DNA from: Turicibacter sanguinis
GTDB taxonomy: Bacteria; Bacillota_I; Bacilli_A; MOL361; Turicibacteraceae
Assembly: GCF_013046825.1 (NCBI RefSeq)
Contig: NZ_CP053187.1
Coordinates: 465,501 to 529,500 of the forward strand
DNA: 64,000 bases
Direction of reading: 5' to 3'
Shown here: positions 53,134 to 62,645 of the stretch, piece by piece
Numbering within the stretch: position 1 is the first letter of the stretch
Layout of the letters: the number at the start of each line of letters is the position of its first letter
The notes under the pieces: generated by a model
Told to the model about the DNA's origin: nothing
What the model saw: the letters and a program-made list of their open reading frames with translations, nothing else
Databases searched by the model: none
Program-made: the position numbers and the translations under genes

Positions 53134-54654
53134 TTAATAGTTTTTCATTTCCCTTAACGTCGATGGTGAGACACCAAAGAACTTTTTAAACTTACGATAA
53201 AAATAACTTGAATCTGTATAGCCAACTTCCTTAGCAATATCATTAATTTTCATATTCGTTTCTAAAATGAGCTCCTTAGCTTTCATATTCTTCGTTTTAT
53301 TCAAATAATCCGAGAATGAACATCCAACTTCCTTATTAAAAATTTGTCCTAAATAAGAGCTATTAATGTTATATTGATATGCCAATGTTTTTAAGCTTAG
53401 TTCTTCATAGTATCTCTCATTAATCGTATTCACGATTTGTTGCACAACAGGACTATACTTTATCGTATCCTGTGTCATCACTTCCATAAACTCGTCTAAC
53501 TCACTTAAAATAAATGTCTTAATACTTTCTCGCGTATTCTCATGACATAACTCAATAATCGTATCACTCAAACTTTCTCGTGTGTATTTTTTATCCACCT
53601 TAAACTCTTCTTTAACCTTATCCATCAGCAAAACAACCTTAATTGAAAAATCATAAATATTCTTAGGCGTTAATTCTTTATTCTCAAAAACTTCATCAAC
53701 GTAAACTTTTAACGCTGCGCTATTTTTTTCAATCATTAACTTATTGATTTGCTCGATTTCATCCCTAAACTTCACATCTTTATGTTTAATAACCGAAATC
53801 ATCTTTTCGTTAACAACACGATTCATCCCTTCAGTCAACATATACTTCTTCAACTTTTTAGCCACCATATAACTTTTGCGTAAATCATCAATCATATTGA
53901 CACTTGATCCTACTGAAATGAAAATATCATACTTTAGCTCAGTTTGCAGTAAATCTCTTAGTTCTCGATACTCCTCTAAGATTTCATCATCAGTCTTCTC
54001 TTTATCCCAGCTATTAATCACTATAATTTGCCCATCAAATTGATACAACACTTCACACTGACTTTTAAACACTGACTCAACAATCGGATTAATATTAATA
54101 TATACCTCTTTATCCTTTTTACCATTAATGAAAATATTCGTGACCGTATATTTTTCTTTATAAAAATCAACATACATATCATCTTTTATTCCAATGACTT
54201 CTTTCACATCATACTTTCCATTTAAAAAGGCTAGTAACTTTCCTGTTTTATCTAACCCTCTATTAATAAATTCTTTCTCCTTCGCGATATTATCTACTAA
54301 TTTTTTTAACGCTACTTCTAATTCTTCTTCATCAACTGGTTTTAAAAGATAATTTTCAACCCCATATTCAATTGCTTTTTTAGCATAGGCAAATTCATCA
54401 TAACCACTTAAGAGAATGAATTTTACCTTCTTGCCCATCTCATTAATTTCTTGAACTAACTCTAAGCCTGTTTTAACTGGCATATTGATATCTGTTACAA
54501 TAATATCGACTGGATTATCTTTAAACTTTCTAATCGCTTCTTCACCATTTTCAGCAGATTGAACGACTTCAAGCCCTAGTGCTTTCCAATCAATAATTGA
54601 CATTAATCCTTCCGTAATAAAAATTTCATCATCAACTAACATAACTTTTTTCAT
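53134..54654 (-). CDS. YesN-type response regulator (receiver plus AraC HTH)
   Basis: A 506-residue response regulator: receiver domain at residues 1-120 with DD at 8-9, phospho-acceptor Asp55 in VTDINMP and the Lys of LLKPVDEEE; a middle segment with no clear family; and a C-terminal AraC-type double HTH (AKEVGYTDSSYFYRKFKKFF). Such regulators activate nearby carbohydrate uptake genes when their kinase senses sugar. It overlaps the kinase stop by 4 bp. The permease operon lies directly downstream, making the N-glycan locus its most likely regulon. Confidence 0.95.
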   Translation of the reverse strand: MKKVMLVDDEIFITEGLMSIIDWKALGLEVVQSAENGEEAIRKFKDNPVDIIVTDINMPVKTGLELVQEINEMGKKVKFILLSGYDEFAYAKKAIEYGVENYLLKPVDEEELEVALKKLVDNIAKEKEFINRGLDKTGKLLAFLNGKYDVKEVIGIKDDMYVDFYKEKYTVTNIFINGKKDKEVYININPIVESVFKSQCEVLYQFDGQIIVINSWDKEKTDDEILEEYRELRDLLQTELKYDIFISVGSSVNMIDDLRKSYMVAKKLKKYMLTEGMNRVVNEKMISVIKHKDVKFRDEIEQINKLMIEKNSAALKVYVDEVFENKELTPKNIYDFSIKVVLLMDKVKEEFKVDKKYTRESLSDTIIELCHENTRESIKTFILSELDEFMEVMTQDTIKYSPVVQQIVNTINERYYEELSLKTLAYQYNINSSYLGQIFNKEVGCSFSDYLNKTKNMKAKELILETNMKINDIAKEVGYTDSSYFYRKFKKFFGVSPSTLREMKNY

Positions 54655-56402
54655 ACATTAGGCCCCCTTTTGCAAGGAATCATAATGACGACCCTTGCAC
54701 CCTTACTATTATTATCTAATTGAACTCCATAACCTTCACCATATGCTCCAACGATTCGTGCATGAGCATTAATAATTCCTATGGATTGATTCGCTGTATT
54801 TCTGCATAATTCACCTGTCAGACTTTCATTGAGCTGTGTTAACTTCTCTGGTGGGATTCCTTTTCCATTATCATCAATGATAACTTTAATATTCTCAGAT
54901 TCTTTACTGACATTAATCTCAATAAAATTATTAGTCTCTTCCAATTTAATTCCATGCATAAAATAATTTTCAATTAAGGGTTGTATCGCAAATTTGATCA
55001 TTTCATTATCTAGTAATTCATCTGGACAATTAATCTTAAAATCAAATTTCTCACGATACCTAAACTTAAAGATTTCCATGTAACGAGTACAATACTCAAG
55101 TTCACTTTCTAAAGTGATAAAATTATGATCTTTAACCTGTTTTCTAAATAAAAAGGATAAATTATATAACATTTTCCCGACATCTTTATCCCCATTACAA
55201 ACAGCCTTCATCCGAATACACTCTAGCGTATTATATAAAAAATGGGGATTAATCTGATTTTGGAGAGCAATCATCTCCGCTTTCTTTTGATTAATTTCAG
55301 CTAAATAACTTTTATTAATATAGCGATCGAGCTCACTACACATCTCATTAAAATTCTGTGAGATATAGCTAATTTCATCCATTTCATCTCCAATTGGAAT
55401 TTTAACTTTAAGATTTCCTTCTTTAACTTCCTCCATCACCTCTAGGATAGCATCTGTCCTTCTTGTCAATTTTTCTAATTTCCACTTTAAAATGACTGCA
55501 CTAACAAAGATTAAAAATAAATCAAGTAAAAGTATCGATGAATAAAAAATCTGTGGCGCTTCAATTAAGTTTTGCATTGAGATTGCCGTAATGACACTTA
55601 ACTCATCAGAAAATTTAGTTTTAAATAAACTTTGATGATTTCCGGGAATTTTATATTCTTCTCCTTCTTTTAAGTCGCTCAAAGCTAATAAACTTTCCTT
55701 TGATGGCTCTTCTGACTTGTCTTCAGGGAGATAGGCCGTTTGATACTGTTCATCATAAATACAAAGATTATAATTAGCTCCATACTTCGCAACAATATTA
55801 TTCACTTCAGATAAATCGTAAACCACAATTAATTTTCCTTCTTCTACTAATGTATCTGGATTATTAATTGAGTTCACGTGATACAGTTTATTTTCCGAGA
55901 AAAAAAGTTCCGGTAACTTCTGAATCACTGTCTCATAATTTTCTATTTTTTCAATATAAATCTGATTATCATGATTAAATGATCTAACTTCATTCAGTTT
56001 TTCACTTAAAAATATAATATTTTCTACCTTATTATTCGAAATAAATGCACTGGCCACAAACCTTTCAACACCATTATAGGTAAAATGATTACTGCCTGAG
56101 AAACTATCTAATTTATTTTTTAAATAATCATTCGAATGATTATTTAGAAAATAAATGATATCATTCGATAACATATAATCGTAATACATTGAACTGACAA
56201 TGAATTTATTAGAGTTTTCAATCTCTTTGAGTAGTTCATTGGCGTTATATCCAAGCTGTTCCCCTAATGATATTCGGTTACTTTTACTTTCAGACACCAC
56301 ATAATTAATTAAATAAAGATCGAACCCCCCTATCAAACAAATGATAACTAATGAATAAGTTAAAAATAAGTTATTGTATAGCATCGATTTTTTAGCTAGC
56401 AT
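54651..56402 (-). CDS. YesM-type sensor histidine kinase
   Basis: A 583-residue membrane kinase. Two membrane segments (about residues 10-32 and 280-302) enclose a 250-residue extracellular sensor. A HAMP-like linker follows, then the His_kinase domain with phospho-acceptor in NQINPHFLYNTLECIRMKA, and a HATPase domain with DNGKGIPPEKL and GIGIINAH-like nucleotide boxes. It is the sensor of the downstream YesN-type regulator and probably detects glycan or its bound solute-binding protein at the surface. RBS AAAGGAGGGGG. Confidence 0.95.
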   Translation of the reverse strand: MLAKKSMLYNNLFLTYSLVIICLIGGFDLYLINYVVSESKSNRISLGEQLGYNANELLKEIENSNKFIVSSMYYDYMLSNDIIYFLNNHSNDYLKNKLDSFSGSNHFTYNGVERFVASAFISNNKVENIIFLSEKLNEVRSFNHDNQIYIEKIENYETVIQKLPELFFSENKLYHVNSINNPDTLVEEGKLIVVYDLSEVNNIVAKYGANYNLCIYDEQYQTAYLPEDKSEEPSKESLLALSDLKEGEEYKIPGNHQSLFKTKFSDELSVITAISMQNLIEAPQIFYSSILLLDLFLIFVSAVILKWKLEKLTRRTDAILEVMEEVKEGNLKVKIPIGDEMDEISYISQNFNEMCSELDRYINKSYLAEINQKKAEMIALQNQINPHFLYNTLECIRMKAVCNGDKDVGKMLYNLSFLFRKQVKDHNFITLESELEYCTRYMEIFKFRYREKFDFKINCPDELLDNEMIKFAIQPLIENYFMHGIKLEETNNFIEINVSKESENIKVIIDDNGKGIPPEKLTQLNESLTGELCRNTANQSIGIINAHARIVGAYGEGYGVQLDNNSKGARVVIMIPCKRGPNV

Positions 56403-56602
56403 ATCTCCCCCTCCTTTATATGCTTTTAGCTATACCTAGTGGTACCCAATTTATATTTTAAAGATATTCTATCTATTTGTCATCCTTTTTTTGTATGCGC
56501 TATTTTTTCCATTATCTAAACATTCTATAATTTTTAAATCAAAAATATGAAAAATACACTATTAAATTCTACGATAAATGAGTATATTTTTCCTATGACA
56601 GT

Positions 56603-56617
56603 ATTGAAAACGTTTGA
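56603..56617 (+). promoter_or_regulatory. Partial cre-like box in the YesM/YesL divergent region
   Basis: ATTGAAAACGTTTGA contains the AAACGTTT core but departs from the consensus at the 3' end. It lies about 50 bp before the YesL-like gene. Otherwise 56403-56666 is AT-rich without a gene. Confidence 0.3.
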
Positions 56618-56666
56618 TTTTTTTTTACAATACTGATTATGGTGATGATTAAAAGGGGGATTAACG

Positions 56667-57341
56667 ATGTCAGAATACTTCAACTTTAATAAATTGTTTG
56701 ATATTTGTAATTATATTTTTTCATTCCTTGTCTTGAACTTACTTTTTATGCTCTTAAATATACCTATTATTCTATTTTTCTTATTGGTTGGAATCAGCAA
56801 GATTTCCACTTATCTACCTTTATTTTTACTCTGCTTAATTCCAACAATGCCTGCATTTAACATTCTAGTTTACTGTATGCGTAAACTATTAAAAAATAAA
56901 GGATTTAATCTCCTATCTGATTTTAAAAAAGGGTTCTTGCTTAACTTTAAACAAAGTTTACTCATTTGGTTTGTTGAGTTAATTTTTATCTTTGCTTTAT
57001 ACTCAAATATTGTTTTCTTCAAGTCAGCTTATAATAATACCATTGTTAGTTGCTTATTCTTAGGACTCTTAATTATCCTATTATTAATGACACCGTTTAT
57101 TTCATTACTCATTAGTCTATTTTCAAATAATGCATTAAATATTTTAAGAAATGCACTCATTCTTATTTTTAAAAAACCACTACTCGCCATAACCAATATT
57201 CTAATTTTCCTTGCTGCGCTAGTTTTATTTGAAATCAGCCCTGCTGTGACTTTCTTATTTATTACTAGTTTACTTGCTTTCTTATTTGTCTTTTCAAATC
57301 GATTCCTAATAGAAGAATTAGAAACCATCTCTAACAACTAA
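56667..57341 (+). CDS. DUF624 (YesL-like) membrane protein
   Basis: A 224-residue protein with about six hydrophobic segments, opening SEYFNFNKLFDICNYIF. Proteins of this family lie beside YesMN systems and sugar ABC permeases of the Lpl type, where they may assist or regulate transport; no molecular function is established. It is divergent from the YesM-type kinase, which fits that association. RBS AAAAGGGGGATTAACG. It is the only plus-strand gene of the glycan locus and ends at its own terminator. Confidence 0.85.
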   Translation: MSEYFNFNKLFDICNYIFSFLVLNLLFMLLNIPIILFFLLVGISKISTYLPLFLLCLIPTMPAFNILVYCMRKLLKNKGFNLLSDFKKGFLLNFKQSLLIWFVELIFIFALYSNIVFFKSAYNNTIVSCLFLGLLIILLLMTPFISLLISLFSNNALNILRNALILIFKKPLLAITNILIFLAALVLFEISPAVTFLFITSLLAFLFVFSNRFLIEELETISNN

Positions 57342-57345
57342 ATTT

Positions 57346-57384
57346 AAAAAAGCCTTGATTCTCATTTCTAATCAAGGCTTTTTT
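57346..57384 (+). terminator. Terminator of the YesL-like gene
   Basis: AAAAAAGCCTTGATT pairs with AATCAAGGCTTTTTT with a 9-base loop. Confidence 0.92.
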
Positions 57385-57397
57385 GGATTCTCTAATA

Positions 57398-57436
57398 AAA
57401 ATGGGACTGAAAGCTAATCATTTTCAGTCCCATTTT
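57398..57436 (-). terminator. Terminator of the manA operon
   Basis: AAAATGGGACTGAAA pairs with TTTCAGTCCCATTTT, two bases beyond the manA stop on the minus strand. Confidence 0.9.
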
Positions 57437-57437
57437 T

Positions 57438-58244
57438 TTAACATGTTTTAATTAATTCTAAGTTACCTTCAATTGTATATTTAATTCCTTTTGGTAAATA
57501 GACTGTTTCTTCTGGATTTAATATAATCGTTTGATCATCAGTTTTCATTACACCGCATCCTTTAGTTGCTGTATAAGTATAAAAATCACCACATACTTCA
57601 TCAGAATATTGTCCATCAACAATAATTTTTTCAACATTGAAATATGGAGTTTCTAACTTAGTGAAGTTTTCGATTTTACCACCATTTGTTTCTGGGTTAT
57701 AATCGATGACTTCTAATGCTTTTTCGATATGCATTTCACGGTCACGTCCCCAATCATAAAGACGGTAAGTGACATCGCTACTTTGTTGGACTTCAAGTAG
57801 TTTTATACCACCTTTAATCGCATGAATGGTCCCCGCTGGAATATAAATCATATCTCCAGCTTTTACACTGATATCTCCTAAGTAATCTGCTACGCTTCCC
57901 TCTTCAAGGATTTTAGCGAATTTTTCTTTGTTTAATCCATCTTTAATTCCACAGATTAGTGAAGCTCCTTCTTCTGCTTCTAAGATGTACCAGCATTCTG
58001 TTTTTCCGTTGTCATTTTCATACTTACGTGCAAACTCGTCACCAGGATGAACTTGAACTGATAATGATTCATCTGCTTTAATGATTTTGATTAAAATCGG
58101 TAAATCTTTCTGTAAATAATCATGTAAATTTTCGTTAGTATCTACTAAAGTCGAGCATCCGTTACGATGTGTAGAGAGATTCCATTTTTCATAACCCCAA
58201 ACTTTTTCGCTATAAAATGGATTTAATTTTATAATTTTTGTCAT
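57438..58244 (-). CDS. manA: Mannose-6-phosphate isomerase, class I
   Basis: A 268-residue cupin-type isomerase interconverting mannose 6-phosphate and fructose 6-phosphate. Zinc-site motifs are LSVQVHPGDEFA, TECWYILEAEEG and IPAGTIHAIKGGI; the family opening LNPFYSEKVWGYEKW is present. It is shorter than the roughly 315-residue B. subtilis enzymes. ATG 58244 (RBS AAGGGGGATT) is chosen over an in-frame codon within the GH1 gene. It lies one base after the GH1 stop, so both are one operon. It completes the mannose route from the mannosidases and ROK kinases to glycolysis. Confidence 0.95.
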   Translation of the reverse strand: MTKIIKLNPFYSEKVWGYEKWNLSTHRNGCSTLVDTNENLHDYLQKDLPILIKIIKADESLSVQVHPGDEFARKYENDNGKTECWYILEAEEGASLICGIKDGLNKEKFAKILEEGSVADYLGDISVKAGDMIYIPAGTIHAIKGGIKLLEVQQSSDVTYRLYDWGRDREMHIEKALEVIDYNPETNGGKIENFTKLETPYFNVEKIIVDGQYSDEVCGDFYTYTATKGCGVMKTDDQTIILNPEETVYLPKGIKYTIEGNLELIKTC

Positions 58245-58245
58245 A

Positions 58246-59634
58246 CTAGAATCCCCCTTGTTCAGATAATTGCTTAAACCAGTGACCACTCTTTTTAATC
58301 GTCCGTTTTTGCGTCGTTAAATCCAGTGAAATTAATCCATATCGGTTTTTATACGAATTACACCATGACCAGCAATCAATAAACGTCCACAGATGATATC
58401 CTTTGCAGTTGGCCCCCTCTTGAATCGCTTTATGTAACCATGCTAAGTGATCCTGAATAAACTCAATACGGTAATCATCCTCAATCATTCCATCGGCATT
58501 TAGAAATCGTTCTTCCCCTTCAACTCCCATCCCATTTTCAGATATATAAAATGGAATATTACCATAATTATCTCTTATATTAAGACAGATATCATAAATC
58601 CCTTTTTCGTAAATTTCCCATCCACGATGAGGATTCATTTTACGACCTGGCATCTTATAATAGTCAAAGAACCAATCTGGCATAAAGATGTCTTTATTAA
58701 CTTCACTTTCTTTTGCTTTAATTCGACGAGGTTGATAATAATTTACCCCTAAATAATCAACTGTGTTATGTTTAATAACCTCTAAGTCTTCTGTTTCATA
58801 TTGAGGTAATACATCATGTTCCTTTAATAATGAAACTAAATCTTTTGGATACTCTCCTTTAACTGATGGATCTAAGAAACTATTATTAAAGAATAAATCC
58901 GCAATATGTGCAGCTTTAACATCATCAGGATTTTCAATCGAACGTGGATAAGACGGTGTTAAATTTAAAACAACCCCGATTTGGCCATCTAAATTTAAGC
59001 TTTTATAAACTTCTATTGCTTTTGCACTCGCTAACATCGTATTGAAGGCGACTTGAATCCCGCGTTTTCCATCCATGACATTTGGATAATGCCAATTATA
59101 TAAATAACCCGCTTCAACCGGAACAATCGGCTCATTAAATGTGATCCAGTGTTTAACACGATCTCCAAATAATTCGAAGCAGACCTTAGCATACTCAGCA
59201 TAAGCCTCTACAACCGCACGATTTTCCCATCCACCCATTTCTTGCATAGTGGCTGGCATATCAAAATGATATAAATTCATAAATGGCTCAATACCATTTT
59301 CAATTAACTCATCGATAACATTATTATAAAAATCTACTGCCTTTTGATTTACTCGACCAATCCCATCAGGAATTAAACGACTCCATTGAATCGATGTTCT
59401 AAATGAGTTATGCCCCGTCTCTTTTAATAACTGAATATCATCTTTATAGTTAGCATAAAAAGTCGATGTATCTTTTGGTCCAACTTGATTATGGAATTTT
59501 TCTGGTTCAATTTGAAACCAATAGTCCCAAATAGATTGCCCTCTTCCATCTACATCAGCACCTCCCTCACTTTGCGGTCCTGAAGTTGCCGTTCCCCACC
59601 AAAAATCCTTGGGAAATACATACTTTAAACTCAT
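58246..59634 (-). CDS. Glycoside hydrolase family 1 (beta-glycosidase or 6-phospho-beta-glycosidase)
   Basis: A 462-residue GH1 enzyme: N-terminal FPKDFWWGTATSGPQSEGG, acid/base Glu in WITFNEPIVP and nucleophile Glu in FYISENGMGV. Near the C-terminus, DCWSWCNSYKNRYGLI resembles the phosphate-binding segment of 6-phospho-beta-galactosidases (Ser and Tyr kept) but the expected Lys is Asn with a Lys two positions earlier. So phospho-substrate use is uncertain. With no PTS in the locus and ManA downstream, it may instead cut the Man-beta-1,4-GlcNAc core, a step otherwise unserved here. Confidence 0.88.
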   Translation of the reverse strand: MSLKYVFPKDFWWGTATSGPQSEGGADVDGRGQSIWDYWFQIEPEKFHNQVGPKDTSTFYANYKDDIQLLKETGHNSFRTSIQWSRLIPDGIGRVNQKAVDFYNNVIDELIENGIEPFMNLYHFDMPATMQEMGGWENRAVVEAYAEYAKVCFELFGDRVKHWITFNEPIVPVEAGYLYNWHYPNVMDGKRGIQVAFNTMLASAKAIEVYKSLNLDGQIGVVLNLTPSYPRSIENPDDVKAAHIADLFFNNSFLDPSVKGEYPKDLVSLLKEHDVLPQYETEDLEVIKHNTVDYLGVNYYQPRRIKAKESEVNKDIFMPDWFFDYYKMPGRKMNPHRGWEIYEKGIYDICLNIRDNYGNIPFYISENGMGVEGEERFLNADGMIEDDYRIEFIQDHLAWLHKAIQEGANCKGYHLWTFIDCWSWCNSYKNRYGLISLDLTTQKRTIKKSGHWFKQLSEQGGF

Positions 59635-59791
59635 ACTAGTCCACCTCTTTATCCTTTAATTAGTTCTCCATAAAAGACTAACCCTATGTTAGCTAGCATC
59701 ATTATAGCACTTTCATTTTTAATTCTTTAGTGAACAAATCTCATAAACAGTGGACTTTTATTAGACAGTTTTATAACTAATAACAACAAAA

Positions 59792-59829
59792 TAAACCCGA
59801 TTAAATCGATGGGGATTTAATCGGGTTTA
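59792..59829. terminator. Terminator of the BceAB-like operon
   Basis: TAAACCCGATTAAATC pairs with GATTTAATCGGGTTTA, a perfect 16-bp stem with a 6-base loop, just after the permease stop. Confidence 0.92.
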
Positions 59830-59837
59830 AACGTTAT

Positions 59838-61769
59838 TTATTCTACAATTTTATAGTATGTTTTAGCTGTTAAATTAAAGATTAATGCATAGATACTAGC
59901 AAAGATGACAATCGTTCCAATCGTAGCTGCTAAAAAAAGTTGGGTATTCATCAATCCGAACAAAGCGAGTAACTTTGTAATAATCGGGAAGGCAAACGCA
60001 ATATGAATCATCATGAAGATAAGTGGTAAGAAAAAGACCATTAAAATTTGAACACGAATCGTTTTTCTAATCTCTTGTTTACTCATCCCCACACGTTGCA
60101 TAATTTCAAAACGCTCTTTATCATCGTAACCTTCTGAAACCTGTTTATAATAAATAATCAACACAGTTGCCATTAAGAAGAGTGTTCCGAGGAAAATTCC
60201 TAAGAAAAATAATCCGCCATAACTCATCAAAAAGTCAGCTCGACTCGATGCTGCCCCTGAAACATACGCATCAATGGAATTCAATCTAAATTCAGTGTTT
60301 AGGGAATCTACAAACTCTACTGATACTTCATCTGTGTTATCCACATTAAATCCTACACTATAATACACATCCTCTTCGCCAAAAATTTGAATATCATTGA
60401 CGATTAAAAGATAGACTGGAAAAAGTGAATTTTCTTGTTTGGGTTGAAAACTGACTTCATCAAATTCCTGCTTAATCTGATATACCTGATTATTAATCAT
60501 TATTGAATCTTTTCCATACGTTCCCGATATTGAAAAGATTAGAACCTCATCAACACTCAACTGAATATCAGTTTGTTCTAATCGATTAAAATCATCGATT
60601 GAGATAAATCCAAATGAATAACTATCAGAACTTATATTTTGGCCTAAAGCATAGTTTCCGTCTTTTAACGTCGCCATCATCGATTTACTTTTATAATGAA
60701 ACTCATCTTTAAGCTTTATCTGATATTCATTAACTTTATCATCTAATATTTGATTTATACGATTAATCTTTTCATCATTGACATCATTTCCTCGAAGGAA
60801 AACATCCTGTGGATATTGAGTATGTAACGATTCTTCCATCCCAACATACAGTGAAACCGTTGTAGATAACATGACAATCACAGCCGTACTTAAAATACAA
60901 ATATTCGCTAATCCTTTAGCATTTTGTTTCATACGATACATCATGCCTGATATCGCAATAAAGTTATGTTTTTTATAATAGATTTTCTTATTTTTTCGAA
61001 GTAGTTTTAACACCACAATACTTCCAGCTGTAAATAGTTCATACGTCCCAATCATGACAAAGATAACAGCGACTAAAAACAAAGGAATAGCAGCAAGAGG
61101 CGTCTCAACAGATAAAGCAATCCCATATCCAATTCCTAACGAAAGAACACCAATGATGGCACTAATCCATTTTGTTTTCGGTTCTTTTTCCCCAACCTGT
61201 CCACCTTTTAATAGCTCAATTGGTTTAGACATCCAGATTTGAACTAAGTTACAAATCAACGTCAGAATGAAGATAAGACTAAAACATTGCGCTGTAAATT
61301 CAATAGATGCCATATCTAGTTCAAAGCCTAGTGGAATATCAAATTTTAATAACCTTAGTAGTAGGACGAACATTAATTTATTTAAAATAATCCCCCCGAA
61401 TAATCCAAATGCTAAACTAATCAACGAGGTAAAGAGGGTTTCGAAAAACAATACCCAAGCAATATGTTTTTTCTCCATCCCTAGTACATTAAATAAACCA
61501 AGTTCTTTCTTACGTCGCTTAATTAAAAAACTATTCGTGTACAGTAAGAAGATAACTGAAAAAATGAGGATGACCACAACGCCCATTGATAAAATACTTT
61601 GTAAAGACATAGAATTTGGCATATTAAGTAATCCATCATTTAAAGAAATGGCATGCATCACATAGAACATCATCATTGTGCCAATACAAGTCAGAATATA
61701 TGGCATATACGTTTGCTTATTTTTCTTAATGTTCATCCAAGCAAGTTTAGGATAAAGAAACTTATTCAT
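59838..61769 (-). CDS. BceB-type ABC permease (antimicrobial peptide detoxification)
   Basis: A 643-residue FtsX-fold permease with ten membrane segments and, between segments 7 and 8 (about residues 310-520), a large extracellular domain, the layout of BceB/YtsD permeases. The N-terminus reads KLAWMNIKKNKQTYMPYILT, typical of the family. Such transporters remove bacitracin-, nisin- or related peptides from lipid II-cycle intermediates and also act as sensors for the partner kinase. Its start overlaps the ATPase stop by 8 bp. Confidence 0.92.
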   Translation of the reverse strand: MNKFLYPKLAWMNIKKNKQTYMPYILTCIGTMMMFYVMHAISLNDGLLNMPNSMSLQSILSMGVVVILIFSVIFLLYTNSFLIKRRKKELGLFNVLGMEKKHIAWVLFFETLFTSLISLAFGLFGGIILNKLMFVLLLRLLKFDIPLGFELDMASIEFTAQCFSLIFILTLICNLVQIWMSKPIELLKGGQVGEKEPKTKWISAIIGVLSLGIGYGIALSVETPLAAIPLFLVAVIFVMIGTYELFTAGSIVVLKLLRKNKKIYYKKHNFIAISGMMYRMKQNAKGLANICILSTAVIVMLSTTVSLYVGMEESLHTQYPQDVFLRGNDVNDEKINRINQILDDKVNEYQIKLKDEFHYKSKSMMATLKDGNYALGQNISSDSYSFGFISIDDFNRLEQTDIQLSVDEVLIFSISGTYGKDSIMINNQVYQIKQEFDEVSFQPKQENSLFPVYLLIVNDIQIFGEEDVYYSVGFNVDNTDEVSVEFVDSLNTEFRLNSIDAYVSGAASSRADFLMSYGGLFFLGIFLGTLFLMATVLIIYYKQVSEGYDDKERFEIMQRVGMSKQEIRKTIRVQILMVFFLPLIFMMIHIAFAFPIITKLLALFGLMNTQLFLAATIGTIVIFASIYALIFNLTAKTYYKIVE

Positions 61770-62529
61770 GAGTTCGCCCCCCAGTAGTCATGACCGTTAG
61801 GGAATGAGAAATTTTCTCAAACATCTCCTCGTTTGACATTGAACCTTTATATAATTGATGAAATACCTCCCCATCTTTAATAAACAATACACGATTTGCA
61901 TGGCTTGCTGCTTTCGTACTATGAGTTACCATGACAATGGTTTGACCAGATTCATTAATAGTCGTGAATAAGTCGAGTAACTGATCCGTTGATTTCGAAT
62001 CAAGAGCCCCTGTCGGTTCATCTGCTAATATAAGTTCTGGATTTGTAATTAAAGCACGAGCAACTGCCGCCCGTTGCTTTTGCCCACCTGATACTTCATA
62101 TGGGAACTTTTCTAAAAGTTCTGAAATTCCAAGTGTGTTGGCAATGGGTGTTAATCGTGCCATCATCTCCTTATAGTGAGTTCCTGATAACACAAGGGGT
62201 AAGAAAATATTATCTTTTAATGAGAAGGTATCCAGTAAATTAAAATCTTGAAAAACAAATCCTAAATGTTCACGGCGAAATGCCACCATCTGTCCCTCTT
62301 TAATCCCAATAATATTTTTTCCATTTAATAAAACCTCTCCGCTACTCGGTTTATCAAGTGCCGCCAAAATATTTAACAGCGTTGTTTTCCCAGAACCAGA
62401 CTCTCCCATAATGGCTACATACTCACCGTATTCCACTGAAAAATTAACATCCTTTAACGCCTCAACTTGGTTTCCCCCAAAACGTGTTGTGTACACCTTT
62501 TTTAAATGATTCACCTCAAGTAATGACAT
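61762..62529 (-). CDS. BceA-type ABC ATPase
   Basis: A 255-residue ATPase of the MacB/LolD branch with Walker [11 protein letters not shown]-loop [10 protein letters not shown], signature VSGGQKQR, Walker [13 protein letters not shown] and the switch His in MVTHSTKAA. It powers the BceB-type permease encoded next. ATG 62529 (RBS AAAGGAGGACGTGCA) is preferred over the longer frame to 62595. The 116 bp upstream, between it and the kinase gene, hold a BceR-like operator and a promoter. Confidence 0.95.
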   Translation of the reverse strand: MSLLEVNHLKKVYTTRFGGNQVEALKDVNFSVEYGEYVAIMGESGSGKTTLLNILAALDKPSSGEVLLNGKNIIGIKEGQMVAFRREHLGFVFQDFNLLDTFSLKDNIFLPLVLSGTHYKEMMARLTPIANTLGISELLEKFPYEVSGGQKQRAAVARALITNPELILADEPTGALDSKSTDQLLDLFTTINESGQTIVMVTHSTKAASHANRVLFIKDGEVFHQLYKGSMSNEEMFEKISHSLTVMTTGGRTHE

Positions 62530-62621
62530 TGCACGTCCTCCTTTTCTAAACTCGATTATAGTTTTATTATAAGAAAAAAGGAAATGCTCTGCCATTTCAT
62601 GGTCTTACATTTCCAACTGCT

Positions 62622-62643
62622 AACCTTACATTGATGTAAGGTT
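62622..62643. promoter_or_regulatory. BceR-type operator upstream of the ABC genes
   Basis: AACCTTACAT and ATGTAAGGTT form a 10-bp palindrome around TG. Its core TTACA-TTGA-TGTAA fits the TNACA-N4-TGTAA pattern that I recall for BceR-like regulators. A TATAAT-type -10 follows toward bceA-like gene. Confidence 0.6.
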
Positions 62644-62645
62644 GC

